6,162 nt of DNA from Acidobacteriota bacterium (GCA_021819255.1 JAKART010000156.1:1-6162), one strand, 5' to 3'; positions 1 to 5,270 are shown, numbered from the stretch's first letter. The notes: generated by a model from the sequence alone, not told the origin. Program-made: numbers and translations.

Positions 1-1
1 T

Positions 2-586
2 CTCGCGCCCACCGGACTTGCCGGGTTCGTTCTGGCCAACGGCTCCATGTCGTCCAACCAGTCCGGCGAGGGCGAGATTCGCAAGGCCATCATTGAAGCG
101 GATCTGGTCGATTGCATGGTCGCGCTGCCCGGCCAGCTCTTCTATGCCACGCAGATTCCCGTCTGCCTCTGGTTCCTCGCCAGGTACAAAAAGAATGGGC
201 GCTTCCGCGACCGGCGCGGCGAGACGCTCTTCATCGACGCGCGCAAGCTCGGTGTCCTGAAAGATCGCGTCCACCGCGAGCTGACTGACGCGGACGTAGC
301 CCGCATCGCCGGAACCTACCACGCCTGGCGCGGCGACAAGGGCGCGGGCAGCTACGCCGACGTGGCCGGCTTCTGTAAATCCGCAAAGCTCGATGAGATT
401 CGCAAGCATGGCCATGTGCTCACGCCGGGCCGCTACGTCGGGGCCGAGGCCGTCGCGGACGACGGCGAGCCGTTCGAGGAAAAGATGGCTCGCCTCGCCG
501 CCACGCTTCGCCAGCAGCAGGCAGAGGCCGCAAAGCTCGACGCCGCCATCGCCGCCAACCTGAAGGAGCTTGGCTATGGCGAGTGA
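2..586 (+). CDS. hsdM: Type I restriction-modification DNA methyltransferase subunit HsdM, C-terminal part (5' end outside window)
   Basis: The frame is open from the window edge and ends at TGA 584-586, giving 194 residues. The sequence after the edge ([20 protein letters not shown], then [27 protein letters not shown], written here only as a landmark at about residues 22-48) is the conserved HsdM block that follows the NPPF motif. SAM-binding and catalytic motifs lie upstream, outside the window. HsdM adenine methyltransferases work with HsdS to modify one strand of a bipartite site and form the core of the HsdR2M2S restriction complex. The last ~40 residues are charged and probably helical ([24 protein letters not shown]), as expected for the region that packs against HsdS. 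The internal ATG at 47 is not the real start. The gene overlaps the next one by 11 nt. No frameshift is seen. The family is certain; activity cannot be judged from the tail alone. Confidence 0.93.
   Translation, partial: LAPTGLAGFVLANGSMSSNQSGEGEIRKAIIEADLVDCMVALPGQLFYATQIPVCLWFLARYKKNGRFRDRRGETLFIDARKLGVLKDRVHRELTDADVARIAGTYHAWRGDKGAGSYADVAGFCKSAKLDEIRKHGHVLTPGRYVGAEAVADDGEPFEEKMARLAATLRQQQAEAAKLDAAIAANLKELGYGE
562..568 (+). promoter_or_regulatory. Ribosome binding site of the DUF1016 gene, inside the hsdM 3' end
   Basis: GAAGGAG lies 7 nt before ATG 576 and within the last codons of hsdM. It supports ATG 576 rather than the in-frame TTG at 570 as the start of the next gene, and implies coupled translation. 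The same arrangement recurs at 1953-1975. Confidence 0.75.
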
Positions 587-1610
587 GATCATCCCCAATG
601 GCTACTTTGAGTTGCTGGAGGCGCTCAAAGCGCGCATTCAAGCGGCGCGCAGCCGGGCGGCATTGGCCGTCAACTCCGAGTTGATTCGTCTCTATCACCA
701 GATCGGCTGCGACATTCTTCAGCGGCAAACGCAGCAGGGATGGGGTGCCAAGGTGATTGAGCGCGTGGCCCGCGACCTGAAGGCGGCATTCCCGGACATG
801 AAAGGCTTCTCCACCACCAACCTGAAGTACATGCGTTACTTCGCCGAACACTGCCCGGACGTGCAATTTGGTCAGCAGCCTGCTGACCAATTGCCCTGGT
901 TCCACATCGTTACCCTACTGACAAGGCTGGAACCCTCCGAGCGTGAATGGTATGCCTTGCAGACCGTGGCTCAGGGATGGTCGCGGCTGACGCTGGAGCA
1001 GCATATTCAAAACCGCCTTCACCAGCGCCAGGGTGCGGCGATCAGCAACTTCGCCCTGCGCCTGCCCACGCCGGACTCTGCGCTGGCCCATGAAACGCTC
1101 AAGGACCCATACCTTTTCGACTTTCTGGGCTTGGCGGACGATGCCCACGAGCGCGAGATCGAGAACGCGCTCATCCGCCACATCACCCGCTTCCTGTTGG
1201 AGTTGGGATCGGGTTTCGCCTTTATGGGACGACAGTTCCGACTGGAGGTCGCAGGCGACGAGTTCTTCATTGACCTGCTCTTTTACCACACCCGCCTCAA
1301 ATGCTACGTCGTAGTCGAGATCAAGGCTGGCGCATTCAAGCCGGAGCACATCGGCCAGTTGAACTTCTACCTGTCCGTAGTCGATGCGCAGGTCAAGGCG
1401 GAGGAGGACAAGCCCACCATCGGTCTGCTGCTGTGCCGGAAGCAGAACCGGCTCGTGGCCCAGTACGCGGTCAACGGCATCGACAAACCCATCGGCGTGG
1501 CCGAGTACAAACTACTGGAGAATCTCTCCGAACCTCTGTTGCGGAACCTGCCAAGTATTGAAGAGATTGAGGCTGAGCTGGCGGAGAACGTGGGAGACGA
1601 GGATGAATAA
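576..1610 (+). CDS. DUF1016/YhcG-family PDDEXK nuclease
   Basis: A 344-aa protein of normal length for the family. The N-terminal DUF1016_N region covers about residues 8-150, with a GWG at 55-57 and [14 protein letters not shown] at 78-91. The C-terminal nuclease-like domain covers about 165-330 and contains [10 protein letters not shown] at 177-186. The PDDEXK signature is visible: D233 in [10 protein letters not shown]248-x-K250 in VVEIKAG, and Q261 and Y265 in GQLNFYL. Family members are predicted DNA-cutting enzymes often found inside type I RM operons, next to hsdM and hsdS; their exact role is not settled, so an accessory restriction or DNA-processing role is inference. ATG 576 is chosen because GAAGGAG sits 7 nt upstream. 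It overlaps hsdM by 11 nt, and its end overlaps the next ORF by 8 nt. The coding sequence holds a perfect 10-bp hairpin at 868-890. Key residues are intact, so it is probably functional. Confidence 0.93.
   Translation: MASEIIPNGYFELLEALKARIQAARSRAALAVNSELIRLYHQIGCDILQRQTQQGWGAKVIERVARDLKAAFPDMKGFSTTNLKYMRYFAEHCPDVQFGQQPADQLPWFHIVTLLTRLEPSEREWYALQTVAQGWSRLTLEQHIQNRLHQRQGAAISNFALRLPTPDSALAHETLKDPYLFDFLGLADDAHEREIENALIRHITRFLLELGSGFAFMGRQFRLEVAGDEFFIDLLFYHTRLKCYVVVEIKAGAFKPEHIGQLNFYLSVVDAQVKAEEDKPTIGLLLCRKQNRLVAQYAVNGIDKPIGVAEYKLLENLSEPLLRNLPSIEEIEAELAENVGDEDE
868..890 (+). repeat. Perfect inverted repeat within the DUF1016 coding sequence
   Basis: Arms TTGGTCAGCA (868-877) and TGCTGACCAA (881-890) are fully complementary around a 3-nt GCC loop. 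With one bulge, the flanking CAA at 864-866 can also pair with TTG at 891-893. The hairpin encodes the [11 protein letters not shown] segment. A strong DNA or RNA hairpin in the middle of a coding sequence is unusual; its function is unknown. Confidence 0.7.
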
Positions 1611-1977
1611 CTACGGATGCGCCGCTACAAGGCCGAATCGCGATCATACACTGTCCATACCCGCCACCGGCCCACTTCTGGTTGCCCCCGATCAGGGACT
1701 GATCCTTCATGTCCGGCTTGCCGTCTGTGCAACTGGTAAGGATTCCTTACCAGTTCAAATGGCGAGCGAACCGGCACATCCGGCAACTGTCAAGGAATGC
1801 TTGACAGTTCAGTCGGAGATTTCGCGGCAGCAGCGCCGCCAGCTCGAAGCCAGCCAGCCCGTCAGCGACTTCGACCGCACCGTCGAGCATATCAAGCAAC
1901 TGGGAGCGCCCAAGCCGGAGCGCATTCGCAAGGGGAAGAATCCTGCGGATGGGAAGGAGCTTGGCGATGGCGAGTAA
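1603..1977 (+). CDS. Probable internally deleted RhuM-like protein (mini-RhuM), 124 aa
   Basis: This appears to be a collapsed paralogue of the rhuM gene that follows. Residues 24-39 match residues 19-34 of the downstream RhuM at 9 of 16 positions (LLV..DQGL.L.VRL against LLI..DAGL.L.VRL). The helix-turn-helix segment that should come next is absent. Instead there are two copies of the RhuM motif ATxK(D/E)xLxVQ, at 43-52 and 61-70. The tail at about 75-105 (RRQLEASQPVSDFDRTVEHI) resembles, from memory, the usual RhuM C terminus with its SDFD motif. About 200 central residues would therefore be missing. ATG 1603 overlaps the DUF1016 stop by 8 nt, and the end overlaps rhuM by 11 nt. Each motif copy is a 25-nt hairpin in the DNA. 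It could be a dead remnant kept for coupling or a small functional derivative. RhuM kinship is inferred, not proven. Confidence 0.6.
   Translation: MNNYGCAATRPNRDHTLSIPATGPLLVAPDQGLILHVRLAVCATGKDSLPVQMASEPAHPATVKECLTVQSEISRQQRRQLEASQPVSDFDRTVEHIKQLGAPKPERIRKGKNPADGKELGDGE
1690..1704 (+). repeat. Short inverted repeat in the mini-RhuM ORF
   Basis: GATCAG (1690-1695) and CTGATC (1699-1704) form a perfect 6-bp stem with a 3-nt GGA loop. It lies 27 nt before the first of the 25-nt hairpins. It is weaker than those and may be chance. Confidence 0.4.
1731..1755 (+). repeat. 25-nt coding hairpin, copy 1
   Basis: AACTGGTAAG (1731-1740), centre GATTC, CTTACCAGTT (1746-1755). The 10-bp arms are perfect, and the outer centre bases also pair, so the element is a 25-nt palindrome around one central base. 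It encodes the core of ATGKDSLPVQ. The reading phase is the same as in copies 2 and 3. Confidence 0.85.
1785..1809 (+). repeat. 25-nt coding hairpin, copy 2
   Basis: AACTGTCAAG (1785-1794), centre GAATG, CTTGACAGTT (1800-1809), with perfect 10-bp arms. Compared with copy 1, stem positions 5-7 change from GGT to GTC, and the opposite arm changes from ACC to GAC, keeping the pairing. It encodes the core of ATVKECLTVQ. Confidence 0.85.
1953..1959 (+). promoter_or_regulatory. Ribosome binding site of rhuM
   Basis: GAAGGAG lies 7 nt before ATG 1967, inside the end of the upstream ORF. It decides ATG 1967 over ATG 1949. The stretch 1953-1975 repeats 562-584 at 22 of 23 positions, so both gene junctions share one RBS-start module. 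Confidence 0.75.
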
Positions 1978-2187
1978 AAAAAACAGCAAATCACCCGCCA
2001 GCCCCGATCTCTTCGCAGGGCAACTCCTGATCTATAGCGATGCCGGTCTGAACCTCCAGGTTCGGCTGGAGGGGGAGACGGTCTGGCTCTCCAGAATCCA
2101 GATCGCCGAGCTGTTCCAGACCACGCCGCAGAATATAACCCTCCATGTTGCAGCAATATACGACGAGGGAGAACTCGATCCGGGGGC

Positions 2188-2212
2188 AACGAGTAAGGAT
2201 TACTTACTAGTT
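2188..2212 (+). repeat. 25-nt coding hairpin, copy 3 (in rhuM)
   Basis: AACGAGTAAG (2188-2197), centre GATTA, CTTACTAGTT (2203-2212). Nine of 10 arm positions pair; the single mismatch is at position 4. It encodes the core of ATSKDYLLVQ. Stem positions 5-7 are AGT opposite ACT, a third paired variant beside those of copies 1 and 2. Confidence 0.8.
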
Positions 2213-2492
2213 CAATCTGAAGGCGGCAGGCAGGTCCGGCGGTCGCTGAAGCACTACAGCCTCGGCATGATTCTGGCCGTCGGCTACCGGGTCCGGTCGC
2301 CGCGCGGCACTCAGTTCCGCCAGTGGGCCACTGCCCGGCTCGGCGAGCTGCTGGTCAAAGGCTTCACCCTCGACGACGAGCGCATCAAAGCGGGCCGCAC
2401 TCTCGGGCAGGGTTACTTCGATGAGTTGCTGGCGCGCATCCGCGACATCCGCTCCAGCGAGCGGCTCTTCTACCAGAAGATCACCGACATCT

Positions 2493-2760
2493 ACTCCACC
2501 CGCATACCTCCGCCGCCCGACGCTGCTGGCCAGCTCTACCGGCGCCAACTGCGTTGCCGGCGCCGTCGCTCTCCGCCTGAGCCTCCGCTAGCGATAGCGG
2601 CAAGAGTCGAACCAGGAAACAGCGATACCGCGCGCCTCGCAAAAGCCCTTCCGCTTCAGACCGCTCTGCTCAGCCTCTCGCACCAGCGCCTCCCACTCCG
2701 CTTCACTCAGTCCGCTCCCTGCAATAGCCGCTCTCTCACCACGCATACCCTACTTCAACA
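2493..2760 (-). mobile_element. IS66-family remnant, left copy
   Basis: This ~268-bp segment is directly repeated at 3859-4126 at a shift of 1366/1365 nt, with a 1-nt indel between 2560 and 2580. Over the 159-nt ORF core (2588-2746 against 3953-4111) I count 8 differences, about 95% identity. Read on the minus strand it encodes an IS66 TnpA-like fragment. Its left edge shares ACTCCACCC with the rhuM sequence it interrupts, so microhomology may have set the junction. No terminal inverted repeats were recognised. Confidence 0.75.
2588..2746 (-). pseudogene. IS66 accessory protein TnpA fragment, left copy
   Basis: ATG 2746 to TAG 2588 gives 52 residues, with EAEWEALVREAEQSGL and KGFCEARGIAVSWFD. 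This matches the N-terminal helix-turn-helix pattern of IS66 Orf1/TnpA (W..LV..a..SGLs...FCr..gl..s.f), a small DNA-binding accessory protein needed for IS66 transposition. After the TAG the same frame continues to APVELASSV (2548 down to about 2522), which is the usual PVEL segment of TnpA, so the stop looks like a nonsense mutation in a longer gene. The frame is then cut off at the rhuM junction. It is not functional as TnpA. The same stop occurs in the right copy. Confidence 0.65.
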
Positions 2761-2783
2761 TCCGCCGCAGGTTGGTTTCAAAG

Positions 2784-3215
2784 CTATTGTGTTGCGATCC
2801 AAGGGTTGAACAGGGCCACACCAGTGGCAGCGACGTCTTTGGTGTTGCGAGTGGCCAGGGTAAGATTATGCTGGATCGCGGTCGCAGCCAACAACCCATC
2901 GATCACCGGCACAGTGATACCTTTCGTGCTCAAAGTACCTGTGAACTGCCCCCAGCGATCGACAACACCTTGGTCGATGTTCAATATCCGGTTGGCGAAC
3001 CGCAACAGCAGATCGCTACCGAACCAAATCTCAAGCTTGGAACGGCGAGCGCTCCGGGGCAGCGCAACGATGCCTCTCCGGATCTCTCCCAACGTGAGGA
3101 CGCTCAAGAATAGAAGCTCCTCATGGGTTGCATCAACCCAGGCCGTCACCGCCTCCTCAGAATTCGGCTTGATGAGCTCAGAGATGACGCAGGTGTCCAG
3201 CAGAAATCCACTCAC
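2784..3215 (-). CDS. vapC: VapC-family PIN-domain ribonuclease toxin
   Basis: A 143-aa protein with a full PIN domain: LLDTCVISELIKP (D7, E13), LTLGEIRRGI (E44), PVIDGLLAATA (D106) and LATRNTKDV near 120-128. These acidic residues bind the metal ions that cut RNA; VapC toxins usually cleave tRNA or rRNA and stop translation. The usual aspartate in the TRD-type position is N124 here, with D127 nearby. The arrangement LDTxVxSE...P is the FitB-like form of VapC. The GTG start at 3215 overlaps the antitoxin stop in a GTGA (3212-3215), so translation is coupled. Gene length and motifs are normal and the toxin is probably active. The TAG stop lies within the tail of the convergent, truncated rhuM frame. 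Confidence 0.92.
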   Translation of the reverse strand: MSGFLLDTCVISELIKPNSEEAVTAWVDATHEELLFLSVLTLGEIRRGIVALPRSARRSKLEIWFGSDLLLRFANRILNIDQGVVDRWGQFTGTLSTKGITVPVIDGLLAATAIQHNLTLATRNTKDVAATGVALFNPWIATQ

Positions 3216-3526
3216 AGTTCTACCGCCCGGCCGTAATCGCGCTTGCGCTCAAGATCGATAGGGACTTTGGCAAGAGGGGACTCGGCAAAAAACTTCGATA
3301 AGCTCGTAGGCTGCCGATCCCGTTTCGTCAGACGCTCGAACTCTTCAATGGCGATGATGACGACGGCTTCTTTATCCTGCCTCGTCACCACTTGAGGAGC
3401 GCACTCCCGGGCTCTACGGAACACCTCACTAAATTTAGCCTTCGCCGTCTGTAGCTGCCAGCGCCGCGGCAACGGCCCTTGTTGCTTGTCTTGAGATGCG
3501 GGCTTCTTCGAGGTCTTTGTCTCCAC
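3212..3526 (-). CDS. Phd/YefM-family antitoxin of the VapC module
   Basis: A 104-aa protein. Residues about 22-68 (RRWQLQTAKAKFSEVFRRARECAPQVVTRQ.KEAVVIIAIEEFERL) fit the Phd/YefM DNA-binding fold: a W.l..AK..fsevv..A..gPq.vtr.g.e..vvv...ey..L pattern. The C-terminal ~35 residues (SLSKFFAESPLAKVPIDLERKRDYGRAVEL) are the acidic/basic tail typical of partners of FitB-like VapC, which folds onto the toxin active site. The first ~20 residues are lysine- and glutamine-rich and probably disordered. The start is taken as GTG 3526, with AGGTGG 4 nt upstream; no ATG gives a better full-length frame. It is first in the operon and should bind and repress its own promoter, as known for this family. Pairing with vapC is clear from the 4-nt overlap. 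Confidence 0.9.
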   Translation of the reverse strand: METKTSKKPASQDKQQGPLPRRWQLQTAKAKFSEVFRRARECAPQVVTRQDKEAVVIIAIEEFERLTKRDRQPTSLSKFFAESPLAKVPIDLERKRDYGRAVEL

Positions 3527-3530
3527 AATG

Positions 3531-3536
3531 CCACCT
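3531..3536 (-). promoter_or_regulatory. Ribosome binding site of the antitoxin gene
   Basis: AGGTGG on the minus strand lies 4 nt before GTG 3526. The spacing is short but the match to the anti-SD is fair. It supports the GTG start. Confidence 0.45.
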
Positions 3537-3555
3537 GACCAGTCTGACTAGATTT

Positions 3556-3585
3556 AGCCTAGACGGACGTCCGCCGCCAGGTCAA
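3556..3585 (-). promoter_or_regulatory. Candidate sigma70 promoter of the toxin-antitoxin operon
   Basis: On the minus strand, TTGACC (3585-3580) is followed after 18 nt by TAGGCT (3561-3556). The -35 match is 5 of 6 and the -10 match is only 3 of 6. The palindrome at 3564-3573 falls in the spacer. The position, 30-60 nt before the antitoxin start, is right. Confidence 0.35.
3564..3573. promoter_or_regulatory. Candidate operator palindrome of the toxin-antitoxin operon
   Basis: CGGACGTCCG is a perfect 10-bp palindrome in the spacer of the candidate promoter. A second small inverted repeat, AGTC-T-GACT, lies at 3541-3549 near the expected transcription start. Phd/YefM antitoxins repress their operons by binding such palindromes; assigning this one is inference. 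Confidence 0.4.
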
Positions 3586-3771
3586 TCTTCGCAAAGTTGA
3601 CAGCGCAATCCGAACGCCCGCATCCCGCTGGAGAACGGCCCGCTGGCCGGATCGCACTCCCGCACATCCCGAGTCCTGCCCCACAGACCATCCAACCCAT
3701 CCAACCCAGTCCGCATCTCCGTGGGGCTCCGGCGGCAGATAAACCTGCGTCGCCACGCCCGGAGAAAACAC
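3580..3771 (-). pseudogene. IS66 TnpB N-terminal fragment, frameshifted
   Basis: The GTG at 3771 begins FSPGVATQVYLPPEP, close to the usual TnpB start (a hydrophobic stretch ending in vyLa..p.DMRk). The continuation lies in another frame: TEMRTGLDGLDGLWGRTRDV and then ECDPASGPF, which correspond to the DMRkgfdgL...v and DP.sG.lFvF segments of TnpB. A single frameshift near 3725 separates the two. Sequence resembling TnpB fades at about 3590, next to the toxin-antitoxin promoter. TnpB is an IS66 accessory protein of about 115 aa, so roughly half remains. It is not functional. Confidence 0.6.
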
Positions 3772-4126
3772 TCACCCAGCCCTCCAGCGCCGCCATCAGC
3801 CGCCGCAGATGCGAGGCATCGAATCCTGCCTCGACCCCGATACGCCGCCCGTTGGCCAACTCCACCCACATACCTCCACCGCTCGACGCTGCTGGCCAGC
3901 TCTACTGGCGCCAACTGCGTTGCTGGGTCGCCACGCGCTGCTTGAGCCTCCGCTAGCGATAGCGGCAAGAGTCGAACCAGGAAACAGCCAGACCGCGTGC
4001 CTCGCAAAAGCCCTTCCCCTTCAGACCGCTCTGCTCAGCCTCCCGCACCAGCGCCTCCCACTCCGCTTCGCTCAGTCCACTCCCGGCAATAGCCGCTCTC
4101 TCACCACGCATATCCCCACCTGAACA
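3582..4126 (-). mobile_element. IS66-family remnant, right copy (tnpA plus start of tnpB)
   Basis: Read on the minus strand from about 4126, this segment carries TnpA-like sequence (4111 to about 3772) and then the start of a TnpB-like frame (3771 to about 3582), the gene order of IS66 elements. Both genes are broken by stops and frameshifts. The main transposase TnpC is absent. The part 3859-4126 is the repeat shared with 2493-2760. This stretch has no intact gene; plus-strand ORFs here are shadows. Confidence 0.7.
3772..4111 (-). pseudogene. IS66 accessory protein TnpA, right copy, with amber stop and frameshifts
   Basis: ATG 4111 starts the same 52-residue frame as the left copy (LSEAEWEALVREAEQSGLKG, then FCEARGLAVSWFDSCRYR) and meets the same TAG at 3955-3953. 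The C-terminal half is then found in two further frames: APVELASS, then WVELANGRRIGVEAGFDASHLRRLMAALEG. These are the PVEL and nGrri.v..gfd...L..l...L segments that end IS66 TnpA. Thus one nonsense mutation and at least two frameshifts are present. A purine-rich GGTGGGGAT precedes the ATG. It directly precedes the tnpB fragment, as in IS66 operons. Not functional. Confidence 0.65.
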
Positions 4127-4366
4127 CGCAATCGCCTTTGCGAACAGGGTGGCTCTGCCCGGACGGATACCACCAACCCGCCTGCTGCGCCCGACGACGA
4201 CCTCGACCTGTGGCTCCCCGATCAGTGGAAGCTCCGCCACCATAAGACGATGGCCGACTCGCCGCGCACTGACCCTGGGCTTCATTGAGCGCTCACCAGC
4301 GGAAAGCTTTTAACTCGCAATCTGGTTGGTAATTCAAATGCGGAAAGCGCAATTAAATCCCATATC
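4127..4366. other. Intergenic stretch between IS66 remnant and protease gene
   Basis: No gene can be supported in these 240 nt. The minus strand is open from 4285 into the tnpA start, and the plus strand is open from about 4124 to TGA 4286 (with DDDLDLWLPDQWK), but neither has a recognisable product or a ribosome binding site. From 4300 the base composition turns AT-richer, and GCGGAAAGC occurs twice as a direct repeat (4299-4307 and 4340-4348). No terminator was found. Confidence 0.4.
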
Positions 4367-5259
4367 TCAGGCAATCGGAGTGGAGTCCCAACTCAGGCCA
4401 GTGTTCTCAGTTGGGCGAGGATGAGCGTCCCGCAGCTGCTGGAGGGTTGGAAAGCCTGACGTGTCGGGCTGCTGCGCAGACACAACCGAGTCGAGGGCTT
4501 GCTGGATGATGTGGGCTGGCTCCGCGAGGCTGATATTGGTGTTCAGGGTGTACATCAAACTGGCCTCCGCCGATTGCGCAAACCGACTTTCCGGCAGGCC
4601 GCCCCACATCATGCCAACCACTCTTGGACTGTCAGCCGAAAAGATGGGCGAGCCGCTGGAGCCGCCTTGCTGCATGATGTCGATGGTAAAGCCGTGCGGT
4701 TTGGGGGTGGTGAAGGGATATACGCTGCTCACGATGCCCCGGCGGATAAATGGGCCGACCTGGCTGATTTTGCCATGCAGGGTCAGCGGCACGGTGCCAA
4801 GCGGATAGCCGATAGTGGCGATCTCCATGCCGGGACGCAGATAGAAGTCCTCATCAGCGAGCTCCAGGAAGGGGGTCTCCCTGACCTCAAGCTGCACGAA
4901 GCCAATGTCCGGCACGGGCTGGCCGTACCAATCTGTCGCGGAGGTAAAGCTGTTAATGGCTCCCCAACTTTTGACGCCGATATTGAGCATCTGGCAACCA
5001 TGCTTGTCGGCGTCCAGCAGGAACATGAGCGCCCCCCTGCAAACTCACCCGTCTTGGGATTGCGTCCAAGTTGATCGAATACTTCAACGACGTGCCGGTT
5101 GGTGGCCACCAGGCCGTTATCGTTGACCAGGAACCCAGTTCCGAATATCTCGAGGAAGACGGGCTGCTGTCCGGGCGGCAGGTGGATCAGCTTTGAAATG
5201 AAAGCCACTACGCACGGACTCACAGAGTCATATAGTTCAGTGAGCGTCATTTCCGCCAC
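4367..5259 (-). pseudogene. Trypsin-like serine protease, split by a 1-nt frameshift
   Basis: Two overlapping frames make one ~297-aa S1-type (trypsin-like peptidase 2) protein. The first (from GTG 5259) has FGTGFLVNDNGLVATNRHVV with catalytic H56. The second (open from 5032 down to TGA/TAA-type stop at 4367-4369) has PDIGFVQLEV (likely catalytic aspartate, about D118 in joined numbering) and GGSSGSPIF with the nucleophile at about S202. The frames switch at a run of six G (minus strand; C at 5032-5037); a seventh G would restore EFAGGALMFLLDADK. No signal peptide or membrane segment is visible, so it is probably cytoplasmic. The start is well set: AGGAGG lies 5 nt before GTG 5259. It could be a true pseudogene, a slippage-controlled gene or a sequencing error. 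Target unknown. Confidence 0.85.
5032..5037 (-). other. G6 homopolymer at the protease frameshift
   Basis: A run of six G on the coding (minus) strand sits exactly where the two protease frames meet. One added G gives a continuous reading frame. Such runs are prone to slippage and to sequencing error. Confidence 0.7.
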
Positions 5260-5264
5260 ATTTT

Positions 5265-5270
5265 CCTCCT
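5265..5270 (-). promoter_or_regulatory. Ribosome binding site of the protease gene
   Basis: A perfect AGGAGG on the minus strand, 5 nt before GTG 5259. It selects this GTG over the in-frame ATG at 5250. Confidence 0.8.

Larger units (their letters stand above)
1967..2809 (+). pseudogene. rhuM: RhuM-family protein, 3' truncated and fused in frame to antisense IS66 sequence
   Basis: Residues 1-178 are clear RhuM: a beta-rich start (LLIYSDAGLNLQVRLEGETVWL), a helix-turn-helix-like segment at about 41-70 (IQIAELFQTTPQNITLHVAA), the ATSKDYLLVQSEG motif at 74-86, then LKHYSLGMILAVGYRVRSPR, TQFRQWATARL and LLVKGFTLDDERIK. RhuM proteins are common next to hsdM and hsdS and in pathogenicity islands; their biochemical role is unresolved. 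RhuM is usually about 330-350 aa. Here the family sequence stops near codon 178 (position 2500), where a repeated IS66 tnpA fragment begins. The frame continues through antisense IS66 and TA-flanking DNA for a ~102-aa basic tail without homology. Its last 26 nt overlap the end of convergent vapC. ATG 1967 is chosen from the RBS at 1953-1959. The gene is probably inactive, although the N-terminal domain could still be made. Confidence 0.85.

Noticed and set aside
18..260. Plus-strand 80-aa ORF overlapping hsdM
   Set aside because: Out-of-frame shadow of hsdM with low-complexity Ser/Pro/Arg content.
420..1349. Minus-strand ORFs opposite hsdM and the DUF1016 gene (420-905, 915-1349, 1019-1270)
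   Set aside because: They are antisense to clear family members, have no recognisable domains and have the arginine/leucine-rich look of GC-rich shadow frames.
1731..1809. Hairpins considered as rho-independent terminators or CRISPR repeats
   Set aside because: They lie in coding sequence, no T run follows them, spacing between copies is irregular and the arms differ, so neither a terminator nor a CRISPR array fits.
2207..2548. Minus-strand 113-aa ORF beginning APVELASSV
   Set aside because: Its first residues are the IS66 TnpA remnant, but the rest is antisense to rhuM; it is a chance fusion, not a gene.
2772..3261. Plus-strand ORFs of 113 and 151 aa opposite vapC
   Set aside because: Shadows of the PIN-domain gene, whose motifs and overlap with the antitoxin are decisive.
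4124..4288. Open plus-strand frame containing DDDLDLWLPDQWKLRHHK, and the opposite minus-strand frame from 4285
   Set aside because: No start codon with a ribosome binding site, no family recognised, and both strands are open at once; it may be the tail of a disrupted gene but this cannot be supported.
4461..5126. Plus-strand ORFs of 115, 191 and 73 aa opposite the protease
   Set aside because: Antisense to sequence with trypsin-fold motifs; no domain or RBS of their own.
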